From the NCBI GenBank assembly GCA_016192845.1, contig JACPTI010000017.1:57745-93198 (forward strand): a stretch of DNA of 35,454 nucleotides, read 5' to 3'. Under the pieces are notes generated by a model. That model was given only the letters and a program-made list of their open reading frames with translations. It was not told the origin of the DNA and ran no database searches. The position numbers and the translations under genes are program-made. Position 1 is the stretch's first letter. Each line of letters starts with the position of its first letter. This stretch comes from Acidobacteriota bacterium (GTDB lineage: Bacteria; Acidobacteriota; Vicinamibacteria; Vicinamibacterales; UBA2999). This document shows positions 7,155-13,733 of this stretch, piece by piece.

Positions 7155-7931
7155 TTAGAAGGATCTGCTCTGGCAGCCGTCGACCACGACCGAGGTGCCG
7201 CTGATCCAGCTCGCCCGCGGCGAACAGAGAAACGCGACGACGTCGCCGACTTCCTCCGGCGTCCCGAAGCGGCCGAACGGAAGCTCGCGCCGGACGAACT
7301 CGGCGATGCCCGCCGGATCGGCCTGCTGACGCCGCCACCAGGAGCCCCCCTCGAACAGAATCGATCCCGGCGAGACGCTGTTCACGCGGATATTGAGCGG
7401 CGCCAGCTGCTGCGCCAGCGACTTGCCGAGGCTGATTTCCGCCGCCTTCACCGCGTTGTAGGTCATGCGGCCGCCTGCCTCGCGGCCGAAGATCGAGGCG
7501 AGGATCACGATGGCGCCGCCGCCGCGGCGCTGCATGTGGGGGACCGCGAGCCGTGAGGCGCGCACCGCGGGCATCAGCGTCTGGTCGATCGCCTCCTGCC
7601 ACTGCTCGTCCGTGGTGTCGAGCAGCCCGCCGCCGCCGGCGAGTCCCACGTTGTTGACCAGGATGTCGAGCCCACCGAAGGTCTCCACCGTGCGGTCGAT
7701 GACCGGCTGCACCCCTTCAGGCCGGCTGACGTCCGCGGCCACCGCGAGCACGCGGCCAGGCCCGCGTCCGGCGGCCTCCACTTCGGCTGCGGCATCACGG
7801 AGCCGCGCGTCCCCCCGCGCGCACAGGCAGACGCGGCAGCCCTCGGCGGCCAGTGCCCTGGCGCTCGCCAGCCCGAGCCCGCGGCTCGACCCGGTGACGA
7901 TCGCAACTTTGTCCGTCAGGCCAAGATCCAT
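7155..7931 (-). CDS. Short-chain dehydrogenase/reductase (SDR) family oxidoreductase
   Basis: A 258-residue classical SDR, an NAD(P)-dependent oxidoreductase with a Rossmann fold. Visible motifs are the dinucleotide-binding TGSSRGLG (residues ~13-20), an acidic AADVS motif, NNVG in place of the usual NNAG, the catalytic serine region IVILASIFG, the YNAVK catalytic pair near residue 155, and the C-terminal ISGTSVVVDG signature of the FabG-like subgroup. The ATG at 7931 is chosen over the GTG two codons upstream. Substrate is unknown. The gene is intact although both neighbours are pseudogenes. Its stop is followed by 24-bp repeat units, and an 8-bp periodic repeat lies before its start. Confidence 0.85.
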   Translation of the reverse strand: MDLGLTDKVAIVTGSSRGLGLASARALAAEGCRVCLCARGDARLRDAAAEVEAAGRGPGRVLAVAADVSRPEGVQPVIDRTVETFGGLDILVNNVGLAGGGGLLDTTDEQWQEAIDQTLMPAVRASRLAVPHMQRRGGGAIVILASIFGREAGGRMTYNAVKAAEISLGKSLAQQLAPLNIRVNSVSPGSILFEGGSWWRRQQADPAGIAEFVRRELPFGRFGTPEEVGDVVAFLCSPRASWISGTSVVVDGCQSRSF

Positions 7932-7942
7932 GGGCACCGATG

Positions 7943-8031
7943 GTAGCTGGGTCGCTCGGGGGCTGGGTAGCTGGGGTCGCTGGCTTGCTGGGTCTTACCA
8001 AGCTACGGAGCTACCGAGCCACCGAGCGACC
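7943..8031. repeat. 8-bp periodic inverted repeat (GTAGCTGG / CTACCGAG)
   Basis: From 7943 the sequence runs as GTAGCTGG, GTCGCTCG, GGGGCTGG, GTAGCTGG and close variants, then past 7995 as CTACGGAG, CTACCGAG, CCACCGAG. The second part is roughly the reverse complement of the first, so the whole could fold as a long imperfect hairpin. Its right arm forms the last codons and stop of the hydrolase remnant at 7995. Confidence 0.6.
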
Positions 8032-8569
8032 TCCCGGTTGAAGTCCTCGGGGTTCTCGAGATTCGACAGATGGCCGGCGGCGCCGACCTTTACGTACCGC
8101 GCTCCTGGAATCGCCGCCGCCATCCGCTCCATCTCCGCCGGCGGCGTCAGCACGTCCTCGGTACCGGCCATTACCAGCGCCGGCACGCGAATGCGACCGA
8201 GGAGCGGCGTAGAATTCGGACGCGACATCAGCACCTGGATGGCGGCGGCAATGCCGGCGGCGCTCTGCGTTTCGATCAGGCGCCGCACGCGCGACACCAG
8301 GTCCGGACGGGTGCGGTGCGACGTCTCGCCGAGCAGCTTCGGGAGCATTTCCGCCGCCACGGCGGCCGGTCCCGACGCGCGCACCGTCTCGAGCAGCCGT
8401 TCGCGGGCCGCGCGCGCCCGATCCGTGTCGGCGGCGGCGCGCGTATCCGCCATCCAGGAAAGGCGTCGAGCTGCGGCTCGAACAGCCGAACGCCGACGGG
8501 AAACGCATGGACGAGGACGAGCACGCGCGTCCCGGCTGGATCGCCGCCCTCCAGGAATCCGGGCAGCTG
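7995..8569 (-). pseudogene. Alpha/beta-hydrolase, internally deleted and frameshifted
   Basis: The N-terminal part GFLEGGDPAG...VLVLVHAFPVGVRLFEPQLDAF is the beta-strand/oxyanion-hole region of a proline iminopeptidase/3-oxoadipate lactonase-like hydrolase. After FPGW (about 8445-8455) the family reading continues in a different frame as ADTRAAADTDRARAARERL. It then runs through VPALVMAGTEDVLTPP, which carries the acid residue, and GAAGHLSNLE, which carries the catalytic histidine. The roughly 80 intervening residues with the GxSxG nucleophile elbow are missing. An intact start codon is not obvious beside the preceding reductase stop at 8571. The last residues (GSSVAW) come from the neighbouring 8-bp repeat. 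Catalytically dead on this evidence. Confidence 0.7.
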
Positions 8570-8570
8570 C

Positions 8571-9593
8571 CTACCAGTCTTCTTTTTCGAAAGGAATGTG
8601 ATGGGCGTCGGCGACGTACTTGATGTCCTCCATCGAAGCAAGGTTGCCGCAGCAAAGCACCACGGTGCGGGATGGATCGAACCGCGTCAGCAGCTCGTTC
8701 CGCGAGACGTGGCCTGGCAAGGCGGGTGTCACCGCCCGTGCGAGCGCCTCCCGCGCGCGCGAGGTGTCCTCGCCCGCGGCGCGCGCGGCGTGCAGCTCGT
8801 CCTCTTCTCTCAGGGGCATGCTGAACATATGACGGAGCAGATTGTTCGCCCGTCCGCGACCGAGCCGGGGATCCTCGACATCGCGCGCTGCTGGCCGGCT
8901 CACCGACGCGATATAGAGGAAATCGAATGTCTGGGACCCCTCGATGGCGAGCAGCTCCCGATGGTACGCCAGCTCCTCGTACGTCCGATTCGTGTGAAGC
9001 AAGGTGTACTGGACCGGCGCCACTCTGCCCTGGCGCGCGTCGTGATGCAGCTGCTTGATCATCGACACGAATGGCGCCAGACCCGTTCCAGTTCCAACCA
9101 GCAAGACGCTGCCGAAGCCGCGCGCCCGCTGGTCGAGCGTGAAATTCCCGGTGATTCGATTCACGTACTGCACGGCCTCGTCCCCAGTGCTCATCTCGAA
9201 GAAAGACCCGCTCAGGCGGCCGAGCGTGCCGTACCCGTCCCGTTCGAGAACGACGTAGAACTCGAGACATCCATGCTCCCGGGTCTCCCACGGCGCCGAG
9301 ACGATCGAGTAGGAGTGCGCCACGGGGCCCAACTTCGGCTGGCCGGAGTCATCCAGATCCGGCACGTAACGCTCCCGCCCGTCCGCCCCGACGACGCGCC
9401 TGGTCAGCCTGCATCGATTCCGGCGCAAGGCGATGTACTGGCCAGGGACGTACTCGGGGAATTGGCTCCCATCCTCGGGTTTCAAACGGAAGATCTCCAG
9501 AACGGGAGAAAGTGTGCGCCGGTCGATCGCGGTTCCCATATGCCATTCCGCCACGCCCGTCAGTGTCACACAAGCTGGTTCTTTGCGCTTCAC
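8571..9593 (-). CDS. Ferredoxin--NADP+ reductase-like flavoprotein
   Basis: A 340-residue cytoplasmic FAD-dependent oxidoreductase that would pass electrons between NADP(H) and ferredoxin or flavodoxin. The order is as expected: a flavin-binding beta-barrel with PGQYIALR and HSYSIVSAP, then the NADP-binding half beginning with VLLVGTGTGLAPFVSM, then the C-terminal VLCCGNLASMEDIKYVAD segment and a terminal tryptophan (EKEDW), which often stacks on the flavin in this family. It is somewhat longer than bacterial FNRs (~260 residues) because of an extra segment rich in charged residues between SVSRPAARDVED and VTPALPGHVSR. The start used is GTG at 9593; ATG at the HMGTAIDRRTL position is an alternative. 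It is divergent from the transhydrogenase genes across 48 bp, suggesting shared control of NADPH supply. Confidence 0.8.
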   Translation of the reverse strand: MKRKEPACVTLTGVAEWHMGTAIDRRTLSPVLEIFRLKPEDGSQFPEYVPGQYIALRRNRCRLTRRVVGADGRERYVPDLDDSGQPKLGPVAHSYSIVSAPWETREHGCLEFYVVLERDGYGTLGRLSGSFFEMSTGDEAVQYVNRITGNFTLDQRARGFGSVLLVGTGTGLAPFVSMIKQLHHDARQGRVAPVQYTLLHTNRTYEELAYHRELLAIEGSQTFDFLYIASVSRPAARDVEDPRLGRGRANNLLRHMFSMPLREEDELHAARAAGEDTSRAREALARAVTPALPGHVSRNELLTRFDPSRTVVLCCGNLASMEDIKYVADAHHIPFEKEDW

Positions 9594-9641
9594 TCTTTTT
9601 CCGGTAGATTCGATAGTTCATCGTTGTCGTCAGGAGTCTTC
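9594..9641. promoter_or_regulatory. Divergent FNR / transhydrogenase promoter region
   Basis: Only 48 bp separate the divergent starts. A weak sigma-70-like pair for the plus strand is TTGCGC (9583-9588), 16 bp, TAGATT (9605-9610). The -35 falls inside the reductase gene, so the two promoters would overlap. AGGAG at 9632-9636 is a good ribosome-binding site for the ATG at 9642. Confidence 0.3.
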
Positions 9642-10784
9642 ATGCCAGTCATTGGAGTCGTGAAGGAAGCACTCCCGGGTGAGACGCGCGTCGCGCTGGT
9701 TCCGTCGAACGTCGCTCAGCTCGTTCGCGACAAGCATGTGGTCGTGGTCGAAGAGGGGGCCGGGGAGTCCGCGTCCTTTTCCGACAGTCAGTACGCCGCC
9801 GCGGGCGCCAGGCTCCTCCCGGATGCGGCCGCCGTGTTCAGGCACGCGGAGATCCTGGTCAAAGTGCGTCCCCCGACGCCGAACGAGCTCCGGCTCATGA
9901 AGAGCGGGACGATCTACGTTGGGTTTCTCTCTCCCGCTTCAGAGCCTGCCATCATCCGATCCTTCGCGCAGCAGTCGATCACGGCGTTCGCGATGGAGTA
10001 CATCCCCCGGATCAGCCGGGCCCAGAGCATGGACGCCTTGTCCTCGATGGCCACCGTCGCCGGCTACCGGGCCGTCCTCATCGCCGCCCAGACCATGGGC
10101 AAGATGTTTCCCCTGCTCATGACGGCCGCTGGGACGATCCCGCCCGCCACCGTGCTCGTGCTCGGCGCCGGCGTCGCCGGACTCCAGGCGATTGCCACGG
10201 CCAAACGTCTCGGAGCCAAGGTCGAAGCGTTCGACCCTCGCCCGGCCGTCGCCGAACAGGTCCGGAGCCTGGGCGCGGCGTTCGTGGAGATGGAGCTGCC
10301 GGCGGAGGAGGTCGAAACCGCCGGAGGGTATGCGAAGGAGCTCTCGGCCGAGTTTCTCAGGAAGGAGCAGGAGGCGATCGCCTCACGGATCTCCAGGGTC
10401 CACGCCGTCATTACCACCGCGCAGGTGTTCGGCCAGAAGGCGCCGCTGCTGATTACGGCCGACATGGTCGCGCTCATGCCCCGGGGAAGCGTCATCGTCG
10501 ACCTTGCGTCGGAGACAGGAGGCAACTGCGCGCTCACCGAGCCCGGCAGGACGATCGTCCATCATGGAGTCACCATCGTCGGCGCCGTCAATCTTCCGGC
10601 CTCGGTGCCGACCGACGCGAGCCAGATGTACTCGCGCAACGTGTACAACCTGTTGAAGCATCTGTATCCGACGGTCGACGCGCCGACCGACCCGGAGGAA
10701 GAGATCTTGCGGGGCGCGTGTCTGACGCGACACGGAGCGATCGTGAACGAGGCCGTGCGCGCGCTCGTGGAACGGGAGGGATGA
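9642..10784 (+). CDS. pntAa: Proton-translocating NAD(P) transhydrogenase subunit alpha part 1 (NAD(H)-binding)
   Basis: A 380-residue soluble domain I (dI) of a three-part transhydrogenase, which binds NAD(H) and exchanges hydride with the NADP(H) domain of PntB while the membrane part moves protons. The start MPVIGVVKEALPGETRVALV and the segment YIPRISRAQSMDALSSMA are hallmarks of PntA and alanine dehydrogenase relatives. The Rossmann motif VLVLGAGVAGLQAIATAKRLGA is split here as VLVLGAGVAGLQA plus the following helix. TTAQVFGQKAPLLIT and LASETGGNCALT distinguish it from alanine dehydrogenase. AGGAG precedes the ATG by about 6 bp. It is followed 7 bp later by pntAb. Confidence 0.95.
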   Translation: MPVIGVVKEALPGETRVALVPSNVAQLVRDKHVVVVEEGAGESASFSDSQYAAAGARLLPDAAAVFRHAEILVKVRPPTPNELRLMKSGTIYVGFLSPASEPAIIRSFAQQSITAFAMEYIPRISRAQSMDALSSMATVAGYRAVLIAAQTMGKMFPLLMTAAGTIPPATVLVLGAGVAGLQAIATAKRLGAKVEAFDPRPAVAEQVRSLGAAFVEMELPAEEVETAGGYAKELSAEFLRKEQEAIASRISRVHAVITTAQVFGQKAPLLITADMVALMPRGSVIVDLASETGGNCALTEPGRTIVHHGVTIVGAVNLPASVPTDASQMYSRNVYNLLKHLYPTVDAPTDPEEEILRGACLTRHGAIVNEAVRALVEREG

Positions 10785-10791
10785 CGAGGAG

Positions 10792-11097
10792 ATGTCAGAG
10801 ACACTGATGGTCTCAATCTATGTGTTTGTTCTTGCAACGTTCGTCGGAGTCGAGGTCATCAGCAAGGTCCCTCCGCTCCTGCACACCCCGTTGATGTCCG
10901 GTTCGAACGCGATCTCGGGGATTACGCTCGTCGGCTCGCTCATCGCCGCCGGCGCAGGCGAGGGCAGCGTGAGCGTCATCCTCGGAACGATTGCGGTGGT
11001 CTTCGCCACGATCAACGTCGTAGGTGGCTTTCTGGTGACGGATCGTATGCTCAAGATGTTCAAGAAGAGCGGCGGACCGCGGGGGACGGCGTCGTGA
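10792..11097 (+). CDS. pntAb: NAD(P) transhydrogenase subunit alpha part 2 (membrane)
   Basis: A 101-residue membrane subunit with three hydrophobic helices, corresponding to the C-terminal membrane part of Escherichia coli PntA. Key family segments are FVGVEVISKVPPLLHTPLMS and GSNAISGI, which carry the conserved proton-path surroundings, and a final cytoplasmic stretch VTDRMLKMFKK. GAGGAG before the ATG is a strong ribosome-binding site. Its TGA overlaps the GTG start of pntB, so the two are likely translationally coupled. The split alpha subunit is the arrangement found in Rhodospirillum and many other bacteria. Confidence 0.95.
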   Translation: MSETLMVSIYVFVLATFVGVEVISKVPPLLHTPLMSGSNAISGITLVGSLIAAGAGEGSVSVILGTIAVVFATINVVGGFLVTDRMLKMFKKSGGPRGTAS

Positions 11098-12494
11098 CGG
11101 CCGGGATCGCGATCGCCTATCTCGTCGCCGCCGTCTGTTTCATCCTGGGGCTGAAGATGCTGAGCTCCGCACAGACGGCACGGCGAGGGAATCTGTACGC
11201 CGCGTTCGGCATGTTGCTGGCCGTTGTCGGCACGCTGGTCGACCAGCGGATCCTGGGGTTCGCCTACATCATCAGTGGGCTCGTGATCGGCGGATTCGCC
11301 GGGGTGGTTCTTGCCACGAAGGTGCAGATGACCGCCATGCCCCAGATGGTCGGTCTGCTGAACGGATTTGGAGGCGCCGCCTCGGCGCTTGTTGCCTATG
11401 CCGAGTACATCCGGTTGTCAGGAGACCCCTCCCCCACCGTGTTCCTGGCCGGCAACGTCGATGCGGTCGTGATGGTGACGATCGTCCTCAGCGTGCTGAT
11501 TGGCACCGTGACGTTCGTCGGCAGCGTGGTCGCGGCGGCGAAGCTCCAGGGGATCATGAGGAGCGCCCCCGTGCTCTATCCGATGCAGAAGCAGATCAAC
11601 GCGCTTCTCCTCTTCGCGGCCCTCGCGCTCGGCGGATGGCTCGTCTACGATGCGTCGGTATGGTACGTCCCGCTGGTGGTCATCGGCCTCGCCGCCGTGC
11701 TCGGGGTCACCAGCGTCATTCCGATCGGCGGCGCGGACATGCCCGTCATCATTTCGCTGATGAACTCTTATTCCGGTCTGGCGGGCGCGACGACCGGATT
11801 CGTCCTGAACAACAACGTGCTGATCATCAGCGGCACGCTCGTCGGAACGTCCGGTCTGATCCTGACCGACATCATGTGCAGAGCGATGAATCGCTCGTTG
11901 GCCAACGTGCTCTTCGCGGGAGTCGGAGCCGACTATTCCCCCGACGAGGCTCGCGCGGAGCAGAGGACGGTCATCCGGTATACGCCGGAAGACGTGGCGT
12001 ACATGCTCGAACACGCCCAGTCGGTGATCATCGTTCCAGGATACGGCCTGGCGGTCGCCCAGGCGCAACACGTGCTGCAGGAGCTTGCGACCATCCTGAT
12101 CGCACGGGGCGCGAGCGTGAGGTATGCCATTCACCCTGTCGCCGGGCGCATGCCCGGCCACATGAACGTGCTGCTCGCCGAGGCCAACGTGCCGTACGAC
12201 CTTCTCCTCGAGATGGACCAGATCAACGACGACTTCCAGAACACGGACGTGGCGCTCATCATCGGGGCGAACGACGTCGTCAACCCCTCTGCGCGATACA
12301 AGAAGAGCAGTCCCCTGTTCGGCATGCCCATTCTGAACGCCGACAGGGCCCGCACCGTGATCGTCTGCAAGAGGAGCCTGAACCCCGGGTTCGCCGGCGA
12401 AGACAACGAATTGTTCTACCTGAAGAACACGATGATGGTGTTCGGCGATGCCAAGGCGACATTGATGAATCTCGTGGGCATCATGAAGAAGTAG
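11094..12494 (+). CDS. pntB: NAD(P) transhydrogenase subunit beta
   Basis: 466 residues. The N-terminal half is a multi-helix membrane domain with the conserved PQMVGLLNGFGGAASALVA and DMPVIISLMNSYSGLAGA segments. The C-terminal half is the NADP(H)-binding domain III, with IIVPGYGLAVAQAQH, IHPVAGRMPGHMNVLLAEA, GANDVVNP and the KRSLNPGFAGEDNELF loop that contacts NADP. With PntAa/Ab it uses the proton gradient to reduce NADP+ with NADH. The GTG start overlaps the pntAb stop (GTGA). The TAG stop is inside the first unit of a 24-bp repeat array. Confidence 0.95.
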   Translation: MTAGIAIAYLVAAVCFILGLKMLSSAQTARRGNLYAAFGMLLAVVGTLVDQRILGFAYIISGLVIGGFAGVVLATKVQMTAMPQMVGLLNGFGGAASALVAYAEYIRLSGDPSPTVFLAGNVDAVVMVTIVLSVLIGTVTFVGSVVAAAKLQGIMRSAPVLYPMQKQINALLLFAALALGGWLVYDASVWYVPLVVIGLAAVLGVTSVIPIGGADMPVIISLMNSYSGLAGATTGFVLNNNVLIISGTLVGTSGLILTDIMCRAMNRSLANVLFAGVGADYSPDEARAEQRTVIRYTPEDVAYMLEHAQSVIIVPGYGLAVAQAQHVLQELATILIARGASVRYAIHPVAGRMPGHMNVLLAEANVPYDLLLEMDQINDDFQNTDVALIIGANDVVNPSARYKKSSPLFGMPILNADRARTVIVCKRSLNPGFAGEDNELFYLKNTMMVFGDAKATLMNLVGIMKK

Positions 12495-12625
12495 GTGCGA
12501 TCCCGCCACGATTGTCGGTGCACGCCCCCCTGACGTTCGTCGGTGCAAGCCCCCTGCCGATTGTCGGTGTGTGTCTCGTGCCGTTTGTCGGTGCGAGCTC
12601 TGTGACGCAGGTCGGTGCCAGCGTC
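12491..12625 (+). repeat. 24-bp repeat array B
   Basis: Six units begin at 12491, 12514, 12539, 12563, 12587 and 12611 (periods 23, 25, 24, 24, 24). Units after the first begin GTCGGTG; several keep CTGACG about 15 bp further on. The first unit reads GTAGGTGCGATCC and its TAG is the pntB stop codon. No hairpin or T-tract typical of an intrinsic terminator is present. Confidence 0.8.
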
Positions 12626-12639
12626 CGCCTGCTCGGATG

Positions 12640-12796
12640 CTTCAGCAAGGCAGGCCCCAGGGAGCGTCTCCTCCCGCGCATGGCTGGGCGGGGTTCCCAC
12701 GTGGCAGAATTTGCCACGCTGACGGCCTCCAGGAGCTGCAAGAACAGCGTACCAGGTCGTCATCTTCGCTTGGTCCGCGTTGGGCAGCTTGAGCAC
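12640..12796 (-). pseudogene. Possible gene remnant after mazF (KLPNADQA, DUF6883-like?)
   Basis: A GTG at 12796 overlaps the mazF stop and begins VLKLPNADQAK, then APGGRQRGKFCHVG. The LPNADxA opening and a G-R-x-(K/R)-x-x-F pattern faintly recall small DUF6883-type proteins. The rest does not align, and the frame then runs into repeat array B. It may be a decayed third gene of the toxin-antitoxin operon, or chance. Nothing else is recognised between 12626 and 12796. Confidence 0.2.
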
Positions 12797-13141
12797 CTAC
12801 AAGCTGAGTACGAGACGGAGTCCGTTCTCAAGGTCTTTCATAACCTGACCGCGGAGCCGACCTGCACGTTCGAGCAAGAAGTCGCGGTCGATGGTAATGA
12901 GCTGCGAGACGTTGGCAATGCAGTCCTTCGGGAGCCCAGAGGCCTTCGCAGGAATGAGGACATTGCCGGGCGCTTCCACCAGACGCAGGTTGGTCATGAG
13001 GACGACGGCGATCACGGTACGCAGACGGCTGCGATTGAACGCATCGCTTTGCACGATGATCACAGGGCGGCGATAGCCCGGCTCGGAGCCGTCGGGTTCA
13101 CCGAGGTCGGCCCACCACACCTCGCCGCGTTCGATTACCAC
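12797..13141 (-). CDS. MazF/PemK-family endoribonuclease toxin
   Basis: 114 residues, the usual MazF size. MazF toxins cleave mRNA at short sequence motifs and are neutralised by the cognate antitoxin. Visible signatures are the opening RGEVWWADLGEPDGSEPG, RRPVIIVQSDAFNRS with the conserved arginine and serine/threonine region, LPKDCIANVSQLITIDRDFL, and a final helix MKDLENGLRLVL. The GTG at 13141 lies inside the end of the antitoxin gene, a 7-bp overlap typical of co-translated toxin-antitoxin pairs. No disrupting mutation is visible, so it is probably functional. Confidence 0.88.
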   Translation of the reverse strand: MVIERGEVWWADLGEPDGSEPGYRRPVIIVQSDAFNRSRLRTVIAVVLMTNLRLVEAPGNVLIPAKASGLPKDCIANVSQLITIDRDFLLERAGRLRGQVMKDLENGLRLVLSL

Positions 13142-13371
13142 GAGTCGCGCGGGAGTGAACGCGCCTGCGCGCGGCGGAGGGGCCCATCCAGTCGGCTCTC
13201 TTCGGTGGCGTATACGGCATCGAGTCGCGCCGTGACTTTGCGGCTTTGGTGTTTCGCGACAAAATCCGCCAACGCCGTGGCATAGAGCCGACTGCGAGAA
13301 ACGCCGAGACGTTTCCCAAGGGCTTCGGCGGATTCAAACAGCTCGTCGGGGATGGACAGCGCAACCTTCAT
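13135..13371 (-). CDS. Ribbon-helix-helix antitoxin (MazE-type partner)
   Basis: 78 residues. The N-terminus MKVALSIPDELFESAEALGK followed by LGVSRSRLYATAL is a ribbon-helix-helix DNA-binding domain (short beta strand, two helices). The C-terminal tail ATEESRLDGPLRRAQARSL would be the toxin-wrapping segment. It precedes and overlaps the toxin gene. A 23-bp near-palindrome covers its start codon (13370-13392), the expected place for autorepression. No Shine-Dalgarno is seen, and the promoter spacing suggests a leaderless transcript. Confidence 0.82.
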   Translation of the reverse strand: MKVALSIPDELFESAEALGKRLGVSRSRLYATALADFVAKHQSRKVTARLDAVYATEESRLDGPLRRAQARSLPRDSW

Positions 13372-13406
13372 ACCGTAGTATTACCACGGTATGGGCACTG
13401 GGACAA
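13370..13406 (-). promoter_or_regulatory. Promoter and palindromic operator of the toxin-antitoxin operon
   Basis: On the minus strand ATACCGTGGTA-A-TACTACGGTAT (13392 to 13370) is a palindrome with 10 of 11 arm bases matching, and its right end contains the antitoxin ATG. A promoter-like pair is TTGTCC (13401-13406) and AATACT (13377-13382) with 18 bp between. The palindrome covers the -10 and start, so antitoxin binding there would block transcription. Transcription would begin at or next to the ATG. Confidence 0.6.
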
Positions 13407-13510
13407 GCTGCCCCACACCGCGCTGCACCCGTCGGCGCCACGGGGACGGTCCGGGTGATTCGACGGAGTTGTGACCGGCGCCGCGGGTGAGCGCCGGTTC
13501 GTTACAGCGC
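13393..13510. other. Gap upstream of the toxin-antitoxin operon
   Basis: Apart from the -35 element at 13401-13406 I see no gene, hairpin or recognisable repeat here. Short reading frames in both strands have no family resemblance. Confidence 0.4.
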
Positions 13511-13609
13511 TTTTCACTTCCACGGAACACCGAGACGCTGAGGCACCGAGAAGCAATCCAAGAAAAAGCCTTGGTGTCTCGATGCCTCGGTGATACGTGA
13601 TCGTGAAAA
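13511..13609. repeat. Long imperfect inverted repeat (CACCGAG-rich)
   Basis: The left arm (13511-13552) starts TTTTCAC and runs through CACCGAGACGCTGAGGCACC. The right arm (13568-13609) is its imperfect reverse complement, CCTTGGTGTCTCGATGCCTC onward to GTGAAAA. The arms are about 41 bp each, around an A-rich loop. It lies between the toxin-antitoxin promoter and repeat array E. Confidence 0.6.
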
Positions 13610-13639
13610 ACGCACCAGGCAGCAGGCCAACGGCGACAC

Positions 13640-13733
13640 AGCGGGCCTAGCCGCCGTGCCAATCTGCGTCAGCGGGCTCGCGCCGACATTCGTCAGACAA
13701 ATCGCACCGAGAAGCGAAGAGGATCGCACCTAC
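13640..13733 (-). repeat. 24-bp repeat array E
   Basis: Minus-strand units begin at 13733 (GTAGGTGCGATCC), 13711 (CTCGGTGCGATTTG), 13687 (GTCGGCGCGAGCCCGCTGAC) and 13663 (ATTGGCACGG), periods 22, 24 and 24. The TAG of the first unit is the stop codon of the cystathionine beta-synthase gene, exactly as for pntB at array B. Confidence 0.78.

Noticed and set aside
12491..12625. CRISPR array
   Set aside because: The unit is continuous with no unique spacers of 25-40 bp, and no cas gene is present.
12571..12792. Small plus-strand gene between pntB and mazF
   Set aside because: It lies largely in repeat units, has no ribosome-binding site and no homology that I recognise.
13523..13594. tRNA or structured non-coding RNA in the inverted repeat near 13.55 kb
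   Set aside because: The arms pair as one long imperfect hairpin; no cloverleaf, TTCGAnnC loop or CCA-type end is visible.
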